Part shown: positions 52,201 through 58,300 of the stretch, in pieces | How the letters are laid out: each line of letters begins with the position of its first letter | How positions within the stretch are numbered: the stretch's first letter is position 1 | DNA from: Paragonimus westermani | Taxonomy: Eukaryota; Platyhelminthes; Trematoda; Plagiorchiida; Troglotrematidae | Length of the DNA: 64,000 nt | Direction of reading: 5' to 3' | Assembly: GCA_008508345.1 (NCBI GenBank) | Contig: QNGE01000292.1 | Coordinates: 62,001-126,000, forward strand | Program-made: the position numbers and the translations under genes | Notes under the pieces: generated by a model | Databases searched by the model: none | Seen by the model: only the letters and a program-made list of their open reading frames with translations | What the model was told of the DNA's origin: nothing

Positions 52201-52891
52201 AAAGTAAAGTTTGGTTGTCTACACTCAAAAAATAAAGAAACTGCGGTAAAGATTTCATGGTCAAGTTGGTGTTACATGTATATGCCAAAATACGTGAAAA
52301 CGGCGTGCATGAAGAAGCCTACTAAGGTGCGGTCCTACGTAAAATAACACAAAACACACCTGGAGGTATTCGTCTAGTATAGCGAGAACATCCAGTCTTG
52401 GGTTCGTCAACATTCTGATAAATATCGATATTCTTAGGAAGGTGGATAATTCCACCATGCTTCTCCGCTGACCGTTCGTCTTTACATGGAATTAAACATG
52501 TAGAGGGACCAACATCCACCGATGTTGTGACGGGCAGCTTCAACTCAGCCGCGGATGGCGATTCACCGTCCTGTAAGTCTTCAAGTATTCCTTTACCGTT
52601 ACCAGGTGCGCTTTTCCCAGAACTGAGTTCGGAATATTTGTGAGATCTGGATTTGGTAGACGTGTATGGAGTCGAGGATCCACCGCGAACTTTCTGGGTG
52701 CGTTTGACTCTTCTTCCGTGAACGTTCCCATCCGACGAAACGTTACGAATGTTTTCGTTATCTTCTCCACTATGCGGCTTTCTGTCAGGAGCCGCTTGTT
52801 CAATGGAATCATCAACAGAAGCGTTATACCTAGGATGGCGGTAAAACTGCCGGTCAGGTTTTCGGGTTCTCGTGAGATCACGCCCATTCAT
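10014..52891 (-). CDS. SMG6: SMG6/EST1A, nonsense-mediated decay endonuclease, whole gene, 14 coding exons
   Basis: SMG6 is the metal-dependent endonuclease that cuts mRNAs near premature stops during nonsense-mediated decay; the EST1 family is also linked to telomerase. Fourteen exons join in phase to 4047 nt, giving 1348 residues plus stop (human about 1419). Seen in order: an exon-junction-complex binding motif near residues 10-20 (RKPDRQFY, against human KKPDLQIY); a polar, disordered N-terminal third; a 14-3-3-like/TPR domain from about residue 290 to 950 with [56 protein letters not shown] and [21 protein letters not shown]; and a PIN domain from about residue 1107. PIN acidic residues are kept at D1116 (LLPDTN), E1148 (VNELD), D1234/D1235 (NDDVILTCC) and D1283 (LLTSDRNLR). 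The introns sum to nearly 39 kb and are heavily invaded by LINEs. The true N-terminus is uncertain because a splice acceptor abuts the ATG. Confidence 0.95.
10259..10586 (-). other. SMG6 intron 13
   Basis: A 328-bp intron in phase 1. The exon 13 frame reads into it for about 60 codons, but phase, the GTAAGA donor and homology fix the boundary. Confidence 0.8.
10587..10955 (-). CDS. SMG6: SMG6 coding exon 13 (PIN domain)
   Basis: Reads [20 protein letters not shown], then [40 protein letters not shown] and [20 protein letters not shown]. Glu1148 and Asp1234/Asp1235 are the second set of PIN acidic residues (vertebrate VINELDGLA and NDDLILSCC). It ends in phase 1 after VGQN; the donor is GTAAGA at 10586. 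Confidence 0.97.
10956..12169 (-). other. SMG6 intron 12
   Basis: A 1.21-kb intron that splits the PIN domain in phase 1, between VLVPIV and VNELD. Open frames on the plus strand at 11278-11496 and 11636-11821 are short and unrecognised. Confidence 0.7.
12170..12473 (-). CDS. SMG6: SMG6 coding exon 12 (coiled coil and PIN start)
   Basis: Begins [20 protein letters not shown], then a predicted coiled coil ([20 protein letters not shown]). The PIN domain starts at [20 protein letters not shown] (vertebrate MELEIRPLFLVPDTNGFID). Asp1116 of the PDTN motif is the first PIN catalytic aspartate. It ends in phase 1 after VLVPIV at GTACGT. Confidence 0.97.
12474..15034 (-). other. SMG6 intron 11
   Basis: A 2.56-kb intron holding a LINE endonuclease remnant at 13664-14573 (listed separately). 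12.5-13.4 kb has no recognised feature. Confidence 0.7.
13664..14573 (-). mobile_element. LINE endonuclease remnant in SMG6 intron 11
   Basis: Successive minus-strand frames carry pieces of an APE endonuclease in the right order. These are [20 protein letters not shown] with [12 protein letters not shown] (catalytic Glu), then [20 protein letters not shown] with QQLANLC, then [20 protein letters not shown] with EYELGG, then a frame-shifted [14 protein letters not shown] stretch near 13720-13760. It is the same family as copies A and B but a more divergent copy. No RT follows, so it is truncated. Confidence 0.8.
15035..15304 (-). CDS. SMG6: SMG6 coding exon 11
   Basis: A 90-codon exon, phase 0, separated from exon 10 by a 97-bp intron. 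It reads [20 protein letters not shown] then [20 protein letters not shown], equivalent to vertebrate DCKRVTVLKYFLEALCGQEEPLLAF, then a charged linker [15 protein letters not shown] that leads to the PIN domain. The donor is GTAAGT at 15034. Confidence 0.92.
15402..15812 (-). CDS. SMG6: SMG6 coding exon 10
   Basis: A 137-codon exon, phase 0 at both ends. It begins [20 protein letters not shown] and continues [20 protein letters not shown] (vertebrate VKVWSDWMLGYPDTWNPPP), [20 protein letters not shown] and [20 protein letters not shown] (vertebrate LEEDRLLSGFVPLL). The donor is GTAAGC at 15401. The exact 5' boundary is slightly uncertain. Confidence 0.92.
15813..16503 (-). other. SMG6 intron 9
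   Basis: A 691-bp intron. The reading frame of exon 10 stays open for 45 codons into it (to 15947). The acceptor chosen at 15814-15813 has the best pyrimidine tract, but an earlier acceptor cannot be excluded. Confidence 0.6.
16504..16858 (-). CDS. SMG6: SMG6 coding exon 9
   Basis: Begins [20 protein letters not shown], identical in pattern to vertebrate METFPAVAEKVLKEFQVLL, then [21 protein letters not shown] Ser/Pro/Lys/Asp-rich insert follows ([20 protein letters not shown]), then [19 protein letters not shown]. It ends in phase 0 at GTAGGC. The insert makes this loop longer than in vertebrates. Confidence 0.94.
16859..17702 (-). other. SMG6 intron 8
   Basis: An 844-bp intron in phase 2 with no recognised element. 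The minus-strand frame at 17297-17482 is short and featureless. Confidence 0.7.
17703..17764 (-). CDS. SMG6: SMG6 coding exon 8 (microexon-like)
   Basis: Only 62 nt: [20 protein letters not shown] plus two bases of a Gly codon completed by the next exon. It matches vertebrate [21 protein letters not shown]. The acceptor CCCTCTCAG ends at 17765; the donor is GTAAGC at 17702. The join to exon 9 restores [11 protein letters not shown], as in vertebrates. Confidence 0.95.
17765..18749 (-). other. SMG6 intron 7
   Basis: A 985-bp intron. It includes a near-perfect 18-bp tandem repeat (TTCAGTGAATAATCAGTG, then TTCAGTGAATAATCAAGT) around 17959-17994. No other feature is supported. Confidence 0.65.
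18750..19049 (-). CDS. SMG6: SMG6 coding exon 7
   Basis: A 100-codon exon, phase 0 at both ends. It reads [20 protein letters not shown], then [14 protein letters not shown] (vertebrate RLEIWIHPSHPRSS), then an acidic stretch [20 protein letters not shown]. It corresponds to the variable region before the conserved [10 protein letters not shown] helix. The donor is GTGAGT at 18749; the acceptor is AG at 19051-19050. Confidence 0.93.
19050..20886 (-). other. SMG6 intron 6
   Basis: A 1.84-kb intron with no recognised repeat or RNA gene. Short open frames (19910-20098, 20208-20390, 20446-20634, minus strand) have no match I can name. Confidence 0.7.
20887..21018 (-). CDS. SMG6: SMG6 coding exon 6 (TPR helix)
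   Basis: A 132-nt exon, phase 0 at both ends. It reads [20 protein letters not shown] then [20 protein letters not shown], matching vertebrate RRKLDAVYYYMRSLAASNPILTAKESLMSLF. The donor is GTGAGT at 20886; the acceptor is AG at 21020-21019. Confidence 0.96.
21019..27455 (-). other. SMG6 intron 5
   Basis: A 6.44-kb intron. An inverted-repeat fold-back element (27008-27375) sits only 80 bp past the 5' splice site. The remainder (21.0-27.0 kb) has scattered short open frames such as 21829-22098 (+) and 26644-27055 (-), without recognised domains. I see no LINE protein signature here. Confidence 0.65.
27008..27375. mobile_element. Fold-back / MITE-like inverted-repeat element
   Basis: Two arms of about 100 bp are inverted copies of each other. 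The left arm is about 27009-27112 and the right arm about 27275-27373, around a spacer of about 160 bp. The best shared core is ACAATTACAAGGGATTCATT on the left, with AATGAATCCCTTGTAATTGT on the right. Further pairing runs outward through TCTCGTCAGG / CCTGATGAGA and CAAGGTTG / CAACCTTG, with small indels. Arm identity is roughly 80% by eye. No transposase frame lies between the arms, and no clear target-site duplication was identified. It could be a MITE, or two head-to-head copies of a short repeat. In SMG6 pre-mRNA it would form a long hairpin. Confidence 0.75.
27456..27534 (-). CDS. SMG6: SMG6 coding exon 5 (TPR helix)
   Basis: A 79-nt exon. It reads [20 protein letters not shown] and then VLAVYT, almost identical to vertebrate SMG6/SMG5/SMG7 (WYLKAQQIAPKNGRPYNQLA). 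It ends in phase 0 at GTAAGT (27455). The acceptor TTTGTAG ends at 27535. Confidence 0.95.
27535..28896 (-). other. SMG6 intron 4
   Basis: A 1.36-kb intron with phase 2 at its 5' boundary. A 102-codon plus-strand frame (28680-28988) runs antisense across it into exon 4. It has no recognised domain and is taken as chance. Confidence 0.7.
28897..29220 (-). CDS. SMG6: SMG6 coding exon 4
   Basis: Begins by completing an Asn codon, then [20 protein letters not shown]. It continues [20 protein letters not shown] and [20 protein letters not shown], the TPR helix corresponding to vertebrate YALISAQRCMICQGDIARY. It ends in phase 2 at GTAAGT. Splice sites are AG at 29222-29221 and GT at 28896-28895. 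Confidence 0.93.
29700..30000 (-). mobile_element. LINE reverse-transcriptase fragment
   Basis: The minus-strand frames contain [20 protein letters not shown], like the GVPxKxxNxLxxLYA helix between RT motifs in this LINE family, and an upstream LEHPVATTR resembling LEHRHxYxRPT. The fragment is frameshifted and has no catalytic box. Confidence 0.5.
31141..31480 (-). mobile_element. LINE endonuclease fragment
   Basis: A 124-codon minus-strand frame. It contains [40 protein letters not shown], then [20 protein letters not shown]. This follows the family pattern FYxxLxxLLxxxxxxDIVVVAGDxNAxVGRL then RTDNGxRLLxLCxxHxL. The AGD motif has become VCE, so it is inactive. It is a 5' piece of the same family as copies A and B. 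Confidence 0.75.
32860..33120 (+). mobile_element. Possible Gypsy-type LTR retrotransposon fragment
   Basis: At about 33023-33112 the plus strand encodes [20 protein letters not shown] then LRQFMTFHP. This resembles the region between RNase H and integrase in Gypsy polyproteins (ALPVTAxxIxxATxxDPxLxxVxxF). The piece is short with stops on both sides, and no LTR was identified. Confidence 0.4.
33400..34200 (+). mobile_element. LINE reverse-transcriptase remnant, plus strand
   Basis: Frame-shifted plus-strand pieces follow RT order. KASGS and LTKLHQTGL with [13 protein letters not shown] resemble the start of RT (LTKLLxxxWExE, VFKKGARSxCDN). [20 protein letters not shown] near 33850-33905 is the first catalytic aspartate region. 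VRQKCPIHP near 33970 matches VRQGCPx[17 protein letters not shown] near 34085-34130 is the altered YADD box. It runs opposite to SMG6. Confidence 0.7.
34204..34253 (+). repeat. (CTAT)n microsatellite
   Basis: About 12.5 perfect copies of CTAT, directly after the plus-strand LINE remnant. Such arrays are length-variable in populations. It is the only obvious long simple repeat in the window. Confidence 0.98.
34932..36665 (-). mobile_element. RTE-like LINE remnant
   Basis: Minus-strand order is as follows. The endonuclease is at 36665-36390 ([20 protein letters not shown], like MxxRLPLxxxxxxTxxSVYAP) and 36012-35821 ([31 protein letters not shown]). RT is at 35395-35117 ([38 protein letters not shown], where VGDS replaces the FADD box) and 35157-34932 ([31 protein letters not shown]). 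This RT is distinct from copies A and B and is typical of RTE. It is broken by frameshifts and lacks the middle of RT. Confidence 0.8.
38108..38452 (-). CDS. SMG6: SMG6 coding exon 3 (start of 14-3-3-like/TPR domain)
   Basis: This exon encodes about residues 284-399. It begins [20 protein letters not shown] and includes a Pro-rich loop ([14 protein letters not shown]). It then reads [20 protein letters not shown] and [20 protein letters not shown], equivalent to the vertebrate segment with LDIEFSDNQNVDQILWKNAFYQVIEKFR. Splice sites are AG at 38454-38453 and a GTGAGT donor at 38107. Confidence 0.92.
39221..42676 (-). mobile_element. LINE copy B in SMG6 intron 2, near-identical to copy A
   Basis: The same element as at 3348-6797, offset by 35,873 bp, with the same orientation and the same broken frames: RT at 40286-39381 and 40782-40435, endonuclease at 41991-41144. 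No differences from copy A were found over about 39294-42135 in the lines and translated frames compared. The last 75 bp at the RT-side end (39221-39293) carry about 6 substitutions. The 5' end (42136-42676) carries many substitutions and a net 4-bp indel. Stops, YADY and GIRQSHP are shared. Confidence 0.9.
39381..40286 (-). pseudogene. LINE reverse transcriptase fragment (301 codons), copy B
   Basis: The translation is identical over all 301 codons to the frame at 3508-4413, including the altered active site YADY. It shares every inactivating change with copy A, so it cannot be an independently active copy. Confidence 0.9.
43271..43504 (-). other. Unrecognised 77-codon ORF with a membrane-like segment
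   Basis: The frame starts [20 protein letters not shown] and has a hydrophobic run [20 protein letters not shown] that could span a membrane. A Ser/Asp-rich tail follows ([20 protein letters not shown]). It lies in SMG6 intron 2, just outside LINE copy B. No family is recognised and no splice partners were found. It may be chance or part of a repeat. Confidence 0.2.
44590..45520 (+). mobile_element. LINE remnant, plus strand (linker plus RT start)
   Basis: Plus-strand pieces in order: [14 protein letters not shown] near 44815-44855 (family linker [13 protein letters not shown]); [20 protein letters not shown] with [21 protein letters not shown] at 45180-45290 (GPDxxPPxLFxxGGxxL, LTxLLxxIWExExVPxDW); [20 protein letters not shown] with RGSQIREE at 45340-45440; and [20 protein letters not shown] at 45452-45511 (GRGCVDHIFTLRxVLEHRH). 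A frameshift and stops are present. It runs antisense to SMG6. Confidence 0.75.
45489..46258 (-). mobile_element. CR1-like LINE remnant
   Basis: Minus-strand order: a spacer with [20 protein letters not shown] (CR1-type xTxDxEAAxVLxxxFxxVF) at about 46200-46090, then [20 protein letters not shown] near 45840, then [20 protein letters not shown] at about 45785-45720 (NYRPVSLTSVVSKVLE, RT motif 1). The plus-strand LINE ends where this begins, so one element inserted in or next to the other. Confidence 0.7.
46259..47907. other. Intron sequence with no recognised feature
   Basis: The remainder of SMG6 intron 2 up to exon 2. A 102-codon plus-strand frame (46363-46671) and overlapping 60-77-codon frames at 46727-47368 have no recognised domain. 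Confidence 0.5.
47908..48226 (-). CDS. SMG6: SMG6 coding exon 2
   Basis: This exon completes a Gly codon and reads [14 protein letters not shown], then [37 protein letters not shown] and VAVPNIPAP, ending in phase 2 at a GTACGT donor. It is a poorly conserved linker before the TPR domain. Its assignment rests on exact phase agreement on both sides (1 into 2, and 2 into 1) and on clean splice sites (AG at 48228-48227, GT at 47907-47906). Confidence 0.8.
48227..52359 (-). other. SMG6 intron 1
   Basis: A 4.13-kb intron. It contains at least one possible LINE remnant (50590-50660 plus, listed separately). Open frames at 49086-49361, 49637-50080, 50508-50864 and 51515-51871 on the minus strand have no recognised domains and no splice continuity with SMG6. 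I read them as decayed repeat sequence or chance. Confidence 0.6.
50580..50670 (+). mobile_element. Possible LINE 3' RT fragment
   Basis: The plus strand reads [20 protein letters not shown], resembling the C-terminal LRWLGHVLRMPxHRLP motif common to this LINE group. It is too short to be certain, and the flanks are decayed. Confidence 0.35.
52360..52891 (-). CDS. SMG6: SMG6 coding exon 1 (N-terminal, EJC-binding motif)
   Basis: This exon encodes residues 1-177 and ends in phase 1 at a GTGTGT donor. The start [20 protein letters not shown] contains the pattern RxxKPDxQxY, matching the second exon-junction-complex binding motif of vertebrate SMG6 (KKPDLQIYQPG). The rest is polar and rich in Ser, Arg and Lys, and probably disordered. 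Two arguments tie it to the gene: the motif, and an exact phase match to the next exon. Vertebrate SMG6 has two such motifs and only one is visible here. Confidence 0.85.
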
Positions 52892-52925
52892 ATCTAACGA
52901 GAAGGGAGAAGAAACTATACCGCTA
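52892..52925 (-). promoter_or_regulatory. 3' splice acceptor directly before SMG6 exon 1 ATG
   Basis: On the minus strand a pyrimidine tract TTTCTTCTCCCTTCTCGTTAG ends 2 nt before the ATG (AG at 52895-52894). This is either the acceptor of an exon with more upstream sequence, possibly coding, or a spliced-leader addition site. It mirrors the acceptor in front of the CSN5 ATG. Confidence 0.6.
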
Positions 52926-53999
52926 CGTTTCTATTGGTTAACTTTAGTCCGGTTCAACACCGGAAGCAGAATACACGGCAGTGATTGGTCAAGAGACACG
53001 AATTAAAATAATTTTCTACTTATTTCCTTAGAGGTTCGAATTGATGGGTTCACTGGGTGGTGGACGGAAGTAAGAAGCAGTAGCTGATGATGGGTCCTTT
53101 TCTTGAGGCCAGGAGTCCCTGCACCACAGGGATAGTCACACATCACCACTTTTCTCTGTTGCGCTGGGGACGGAATAATTAAATGCGTACCTTCCGCTGT
53201 TACTCACGTAAATCTATATTTGGACGAACGTGCATGATTCTTTGTGAGTTATTTGTTGGACGAACATAAACTCATGGTTGTGTGCGGAAGAGTAGGCTGA
53301 GAGCATGGACTAATTTTTGAAGTGGTGATTCAGACGAATTTTCAACACTGGACAGTGTATACGACAGAGGGTACAAGCTTCTGGAGATTCAAACTGAGAA
53401 GAACCTGTGCGTTAGCTTGAGATACCTGTACTGACTGCTTCGTTCCAAGGAATACCCCCCTTGATGGGCTAATATCTGCCGGTATGGAGACCCAGAGATT
53501 TCGCTGGCTTTCCTGCGGTATGATGTGCAAAATAGTTCCAAAACTCATAGCTGCATATTGCACCTGGACCGTTAAGGAAGCTCGCATGATGTGTGCTGTC
53601 CAATTGTTTGTCTGCTTGTCATGTGACTTTGACGTGGGCCCGAACACATACGTGTCAGAGTCTTCTGGTTCACTCGCTCATCGACAGCCGGTCTTCAGCC
53701 TCTCCAGCTAAATCGCGCAACGTTGCCGTTTGCAGCGCCACAAGAGACTACACGTACATTTCGCAGAATAAAGATTGGGACTCTCCTCTCAATAGCCTTT
53801 TGTTTTTACGTCTGATAATTTCGTACCTGAGGAAAAGCGACATAGTACGTCGAGCACTAAACTGGGGTGGACGGGGATCATCACGGATGGCTTGTAGTCC
53901 TGTGAACCACGAACGTAAATATTAGATCACCTTTCTGTCTGTGGTATTCCAGAGGGGGATGATTCCGTTCGAGGGGCTTCTGGAGGTTGGGTCTCGCAC

Positions 54000-55190
54000 T
54001 TAACCCGTTAGCTGCTGTTTTGGCACGTCTGTGAGCAGTTCTCCAGATAATTTTCCCCCTCAGTGAATGAGGAGATCTAACAATAGTCCCTTGCTTGAGG
54101 TGAGGGCGAATATAGCTGTTTTACAGGTCGTTGAAACATGGTAGCTCAAACTTTCCAAACAAACGCCTCAGAAAGGCTAGTGCGCTATCGCCTTTTTGGC
54201 GCCTCTCTCAGTATTGGGAGAGGTCTCGAGGTTGCGTGACACACTAATGCCAAGGTCTTTTACTCTGTGCGTAACTTGGAGCGTCATTCCGCCGAGAAAG
54301 TAAAAGAACTTATGCTTGTGTCAGGTGCATAAACTTGCACATGCTGTTGTTGGACTCAGTAGAGTCTGTTTCAGACTATTCGTGAAGGGTACTAATATCA
54401 ACCTGTAGTGCACTGGCGTTAAAGCTATCACGCAGTATACGCTAGATTTTAATAGCGTCAGAAAAAAGCATCAGGGGGATGTTACTTCAGACGGCAGATC
54501 ATTGGTGAAGATGGAGAAAATTGGTGGCACCAAGATGGAGCCCTGTGGGTCTTCTCTGTGGCTGAGTCTGGCGCAGGGCACATGATTAGGACGATTTGAC
54601 AGACAGGACTTGAACCAAAAGTTTGGGCAAATTTGAGGTAAATAGCACCAACTCCCTCTTCTCCGCCAGCAACAGAAGTCTACTTGTCTACAGTTAACAG
54701 AAAATTTATTATACATGGGCGGCTGAGAAGGGAACCGCGTTGCTCGCTGTAAAAGAAAGCTTGCGTTAAAAAGTGCTCAGATATTTACTTGCCGACCAAC
54801 GTTTCAAGGAGGGTACTCGGAAGATAGCTGCTAGCTTGATTGTGCTGCGCCCCTGTGAAGATTTCCAGCTTCCTGGCACCATTTTTACAGCAATAAACTG
54901 TGTGAACAGAATGCCTAGCTGAACAGCTCATTGAGCAACCTCATCAGCAGGGACTAAAGGGGTTATACAGCTTAGCCAGGGACGTGGGAGTTTAATCCCC
55001 CAGAAGTTTCGTTGAACCAACATCTGCTGTGGTGTCAACCGAGTAGATTCTCCCAGAGGTGTTGACACTGTTTACTTCTGAGCGGTTCGGTACGCTGTTT
55101 GCAAACACAGTGATGCAGATGTTACCCAGGACTTCAGAAGCTTCACTATCGGAGCTGGTTAGCTCTTGTGGGCCAGCAAGCTGAGGCACG
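54000..55190 (-). mobile_element. CR1-like LINE remnant upstream of SMG6
   Basis: A minus-strand spacer at 55190-54992 (LTSSDSEASEVLGNICITVF) is followed by RT at 54660-54470 (CLSNRPNHVPCARLSHREDP, then QGSILVPPIFSIFTNDLPSE, the CR1 GVPQGSxLGPxLFxxFxNDLP box). Then comes LFSDAIKI near 54470-54445 in place of LFADDIKIW, and ALQVDISTL. The stretch to 54.0 kb gives frameshifted pieces such as NNSMCKFMHL and NSYIRPHLKQG. The catalytic aspartates are lost. Confidence 0.75.
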
Positions 55191-56799
55191 TCGGCTTTGG
55201 CTTTTCAGGTTTTTAAGACAATTTTATAAGTGCTTTTGAGGTCGCTGATGAAACGTCAGTAAACGTCACTGGAACTCCAGTCGATCATCTCTGGCTAGTG
55301 TGGTACGTTGGTCTAAAAATCGTCTGTAGATCTGGACCCTCTGACACTCCAAACCGGGTCCATCCTAAATGACCAGCGTGAGTCACTTCAAACGTTCTGG
55401 ACCGCAATTGCGGTTGCGGTTTCCGGCCGGCTATGAGGTCGAATGCTGTTGAACATCTTGTGGCTTCGCGAATGTTAGTAGTAAAATGGACACATTTCCG
55501 CAGCATACAATGATGAGTTACATTGATCCTATGAGTCATCATCTGGCAGCCCCAATATCTTCGCCTTAAGTCAGAACGTCCTTGGCACGTAAATGATATT
55601 TATGCTCGCACAAAAAGAAACACAAAATATGCACTCGTCACAAACTCAGGCCAGGTCAGCCCAGGTCACAGGACATTTGACGGCTACCAGGAGGAGTCCA
55701 GTTTCTTGCGTTGGAGAACTCCTAAGGCAACACCAGGCCGCAACATTTGAAGGAGACAAAATCTCATTTTATTTCTTAGAAACGTGATTTTAGGATATCA
55801 TGCCGATATAGTCAGAAGAATTGTTGAGTTTTGTTGCAGCTCATCAGATAAGTATGCAGGGTAATAAGATCAAGCGAGTCCAGAACAGCCGATTTAGAAT
55901 AACGTCATGAGTAGCTAAGGGCTATGTTGCCGGCACACGGAGTCGACCTAGGAACGAGAGAATAAGATCGATAACAGTGGAACGATAAGCGAGGGTGCAG
56001 CGAGAATCGTACGGTTCACACGGTATTTTTGGCAACCTGACTTATTCAGATAAACGCTCTAGCACAAAAGGATGGAAACAAAAAAGAGTAAAACTAACAG
56101 TCGCATCTTCAACATGGTCGGCAATAAACAGATGAATTCCTCACGCGTTCACTGCCGCTGCTGGTGGTGCCTTGATTCTTGCAGACTTAGGTTATCTAGC
56201 CATCGGTGAAGATCCACGAGTGGGAAAGAAAAAAAGTATCACCTTTTGTAGAGGATTACTAAGCATATAATCTAAGGGGAAAAAACCCGAAAACCCAAGT
56301 TTAGCAGACAGTTTTATAAGGCGGCACAGGACTACTTCTGGCGCTTTGCATCTCTGACCAGGCATGGACTTCCAATTTGTATACAGTATTCAAAATGTTG
56401 CCATACATACCACTCAATCAAGAGCACAAGTACCTCCCGCTCTCGAGAGGCCACTGTCTTCTTAAGCAAACGCACAGTTCTGTCGATTCTTCGGGCTGCA
56501 GCTGCGAGTTGAAGTTAAGCCCCATAAGTGTATTTGGATCTCTCGTCTCCGATATTCACTGAACCATCACCGAATTTCCCGGCTCGTCGATGTGCTTAGG
56601 GGGAAATCAAACTTCCGCCACTAACAAATGTTTGCGTAAGTTTATTTTCACTGGTAGTTCTTATATTATTGTTCAGATTTTTCTGCTTTCCGACTTTGTT
56701 TGGACAGTCGGCTAGCACAACGTCGTCCGCAAACACAGCGCTTACAAGGCAGGTAAGGTGCCAAGTCATCTGTATAACTCGACAAGAGTAGAGACTGTA

Positions 56800-58300
56800 A
56801 GAGAATTACTTGAGGAGCTCACATCTTACAACCACTGACATTAACTGGGCACCTTACAAGTGAGTGTTAAACTTTTGATCTTGGGGTTAAGCCTCTATCA
56901 ATCTCCAAACCCCTGAGGGCAAGCTGAATACCCCAAGCTTTTATGAAATAGGCCTGTTAACCAAGCCAAAGACCCTTTGAAGCCTGCTATTACCTTCCCT
57001 CGCTTATCCAACCTTTAGGTGGATTAATCAAGAAACGAGAGCAAACTTGTTAGACAGAATTGTCTCTTCGCAACTCTGTGCTGGTAAACCGAAAACAGCT
57101 CATATGTGCCGATGTGGTCAGCGTTTTATTCCGCAAATACCCTTTTCACTAGTTTGAGTGAGACTGACGTGATATTAACAAGTCCGTAGTTCGTGGAATG
57201 CTGCCTTTTGCCCCCTTAAAAGTTGGAGTAACTGCAGTCACCTTCCAATCAATGAGCCATTCAGCTCATTCCAAGGACTCATTAAAAAAGCGCTAGAGAA
57301 CTTCACTGATGACTTCAGTAACGCTGAATGTATACCCTGTGGTCCCGCAGCCTTATTAATATCAAACTTGAGTTGCTTGTCTCACCACCTTCCTGGTAAC
57401 GATTTTTTAATCATTACTTCAGATTTGCGCTAGTAATTGGTTTCAGGGTGTTCCCGGTTACAGTAGTGTAAAAGTTTTTAAAGAAAACGGAAGGAACTTG
57501 GGTTTCTTTTTGTTTGTTTTGGTATTCACACACCCTTCACTTTTAACACTGTCAACCGGAACATGTATGGACGCCTTGGATGGAATGTAGTTACACTATA
57601 CCTTAGGACTGACCTTTGCCCTCTGCTAACCTCTGCCTGTAGTCCAACTTACACTGTTTTTGAACGCAAGCGGCCGTTCTGTGACCTTCTGTACTTCGGA
57701 TAACGACCGTGCCCACCAGTAAGTTGGAACTTTGTCCTAGAGGCTCGCACATTTGTCTGAGCCTTACTTGCCCGTCTACTTAGCCGTGGGAATACACGTC
57801 CTCAATGTAATCTACGCATCGGTGCACATAAATCAGCCTGATTCAGGAGGTTACTTCTGACAAAGCTCCAGATGTTCCCCCTATTAGCTACACTCATCCT
57901 CGCCCCACAGTTCACGGGGTTCGCCCTATTTTTTGAATCACTCGAGCTGATTGGAGGGTGCAATTTGCATCACTTACTTGGAGGCATAGACTCGCCATCT
58001 ATGAGTAACGGTGGCATAATCGTATGGTCAGTTTTACCCAGGGAGATACCCGCTTCTAAACTGGACACATCATTAGGACGCTTCGCGACGACCAAATTTA
58101 AAATGCCCAGTGTCTGTCCGGCACTCCGCCTGGTGTGGCGGCCTATATGCTGAATTACCGATTTTGCTTGAGAGAAACGTCAACAGCTTATTCCCAAATG
58201 AACACTTAGTGGCGAATTCTACCGTTCAGTGGATTTTCGGAACATCGCAATAATATGGAAGGAGGATCCGGGTGTTGTGGATTGTGAGTTCGGTAAGCAA
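56800..58300 (-). mobile_element. CR1-like LINE remnant, endonuclease to RT start
   Basis: On the minus strand QTLGILNLVVAKRPNDVSSL with SLGKTDHTIMPP at about 58120-57990 matches the CR1 endonuclease end (LDLVxTNxxxxV, LGKSDH; the His box is kept). A linker with SFVRSNLLNQADLC follows. At about 57210-57060, KGGKRSIPRNYGPVNITSVS with LKLVKRVFAE and LFSVYQHRVAKRQFCLTSLL matches KKGDRSxPxNYRPVSLTSV and QHGFRKGRSCLTNLL. Several stops are present. Confidence 0.7.

Noticed and set aside
52640..52897. 85-codon plus-strand ORF
   Set aside because: Antisense shadow of SMG6 exon 1.
57872..58153. 93-codon plus-strand ORF
   Set aside because: The opposite strand carries a CR1 endonuclease segment (LGKTDH box), so this frame is a shadow.
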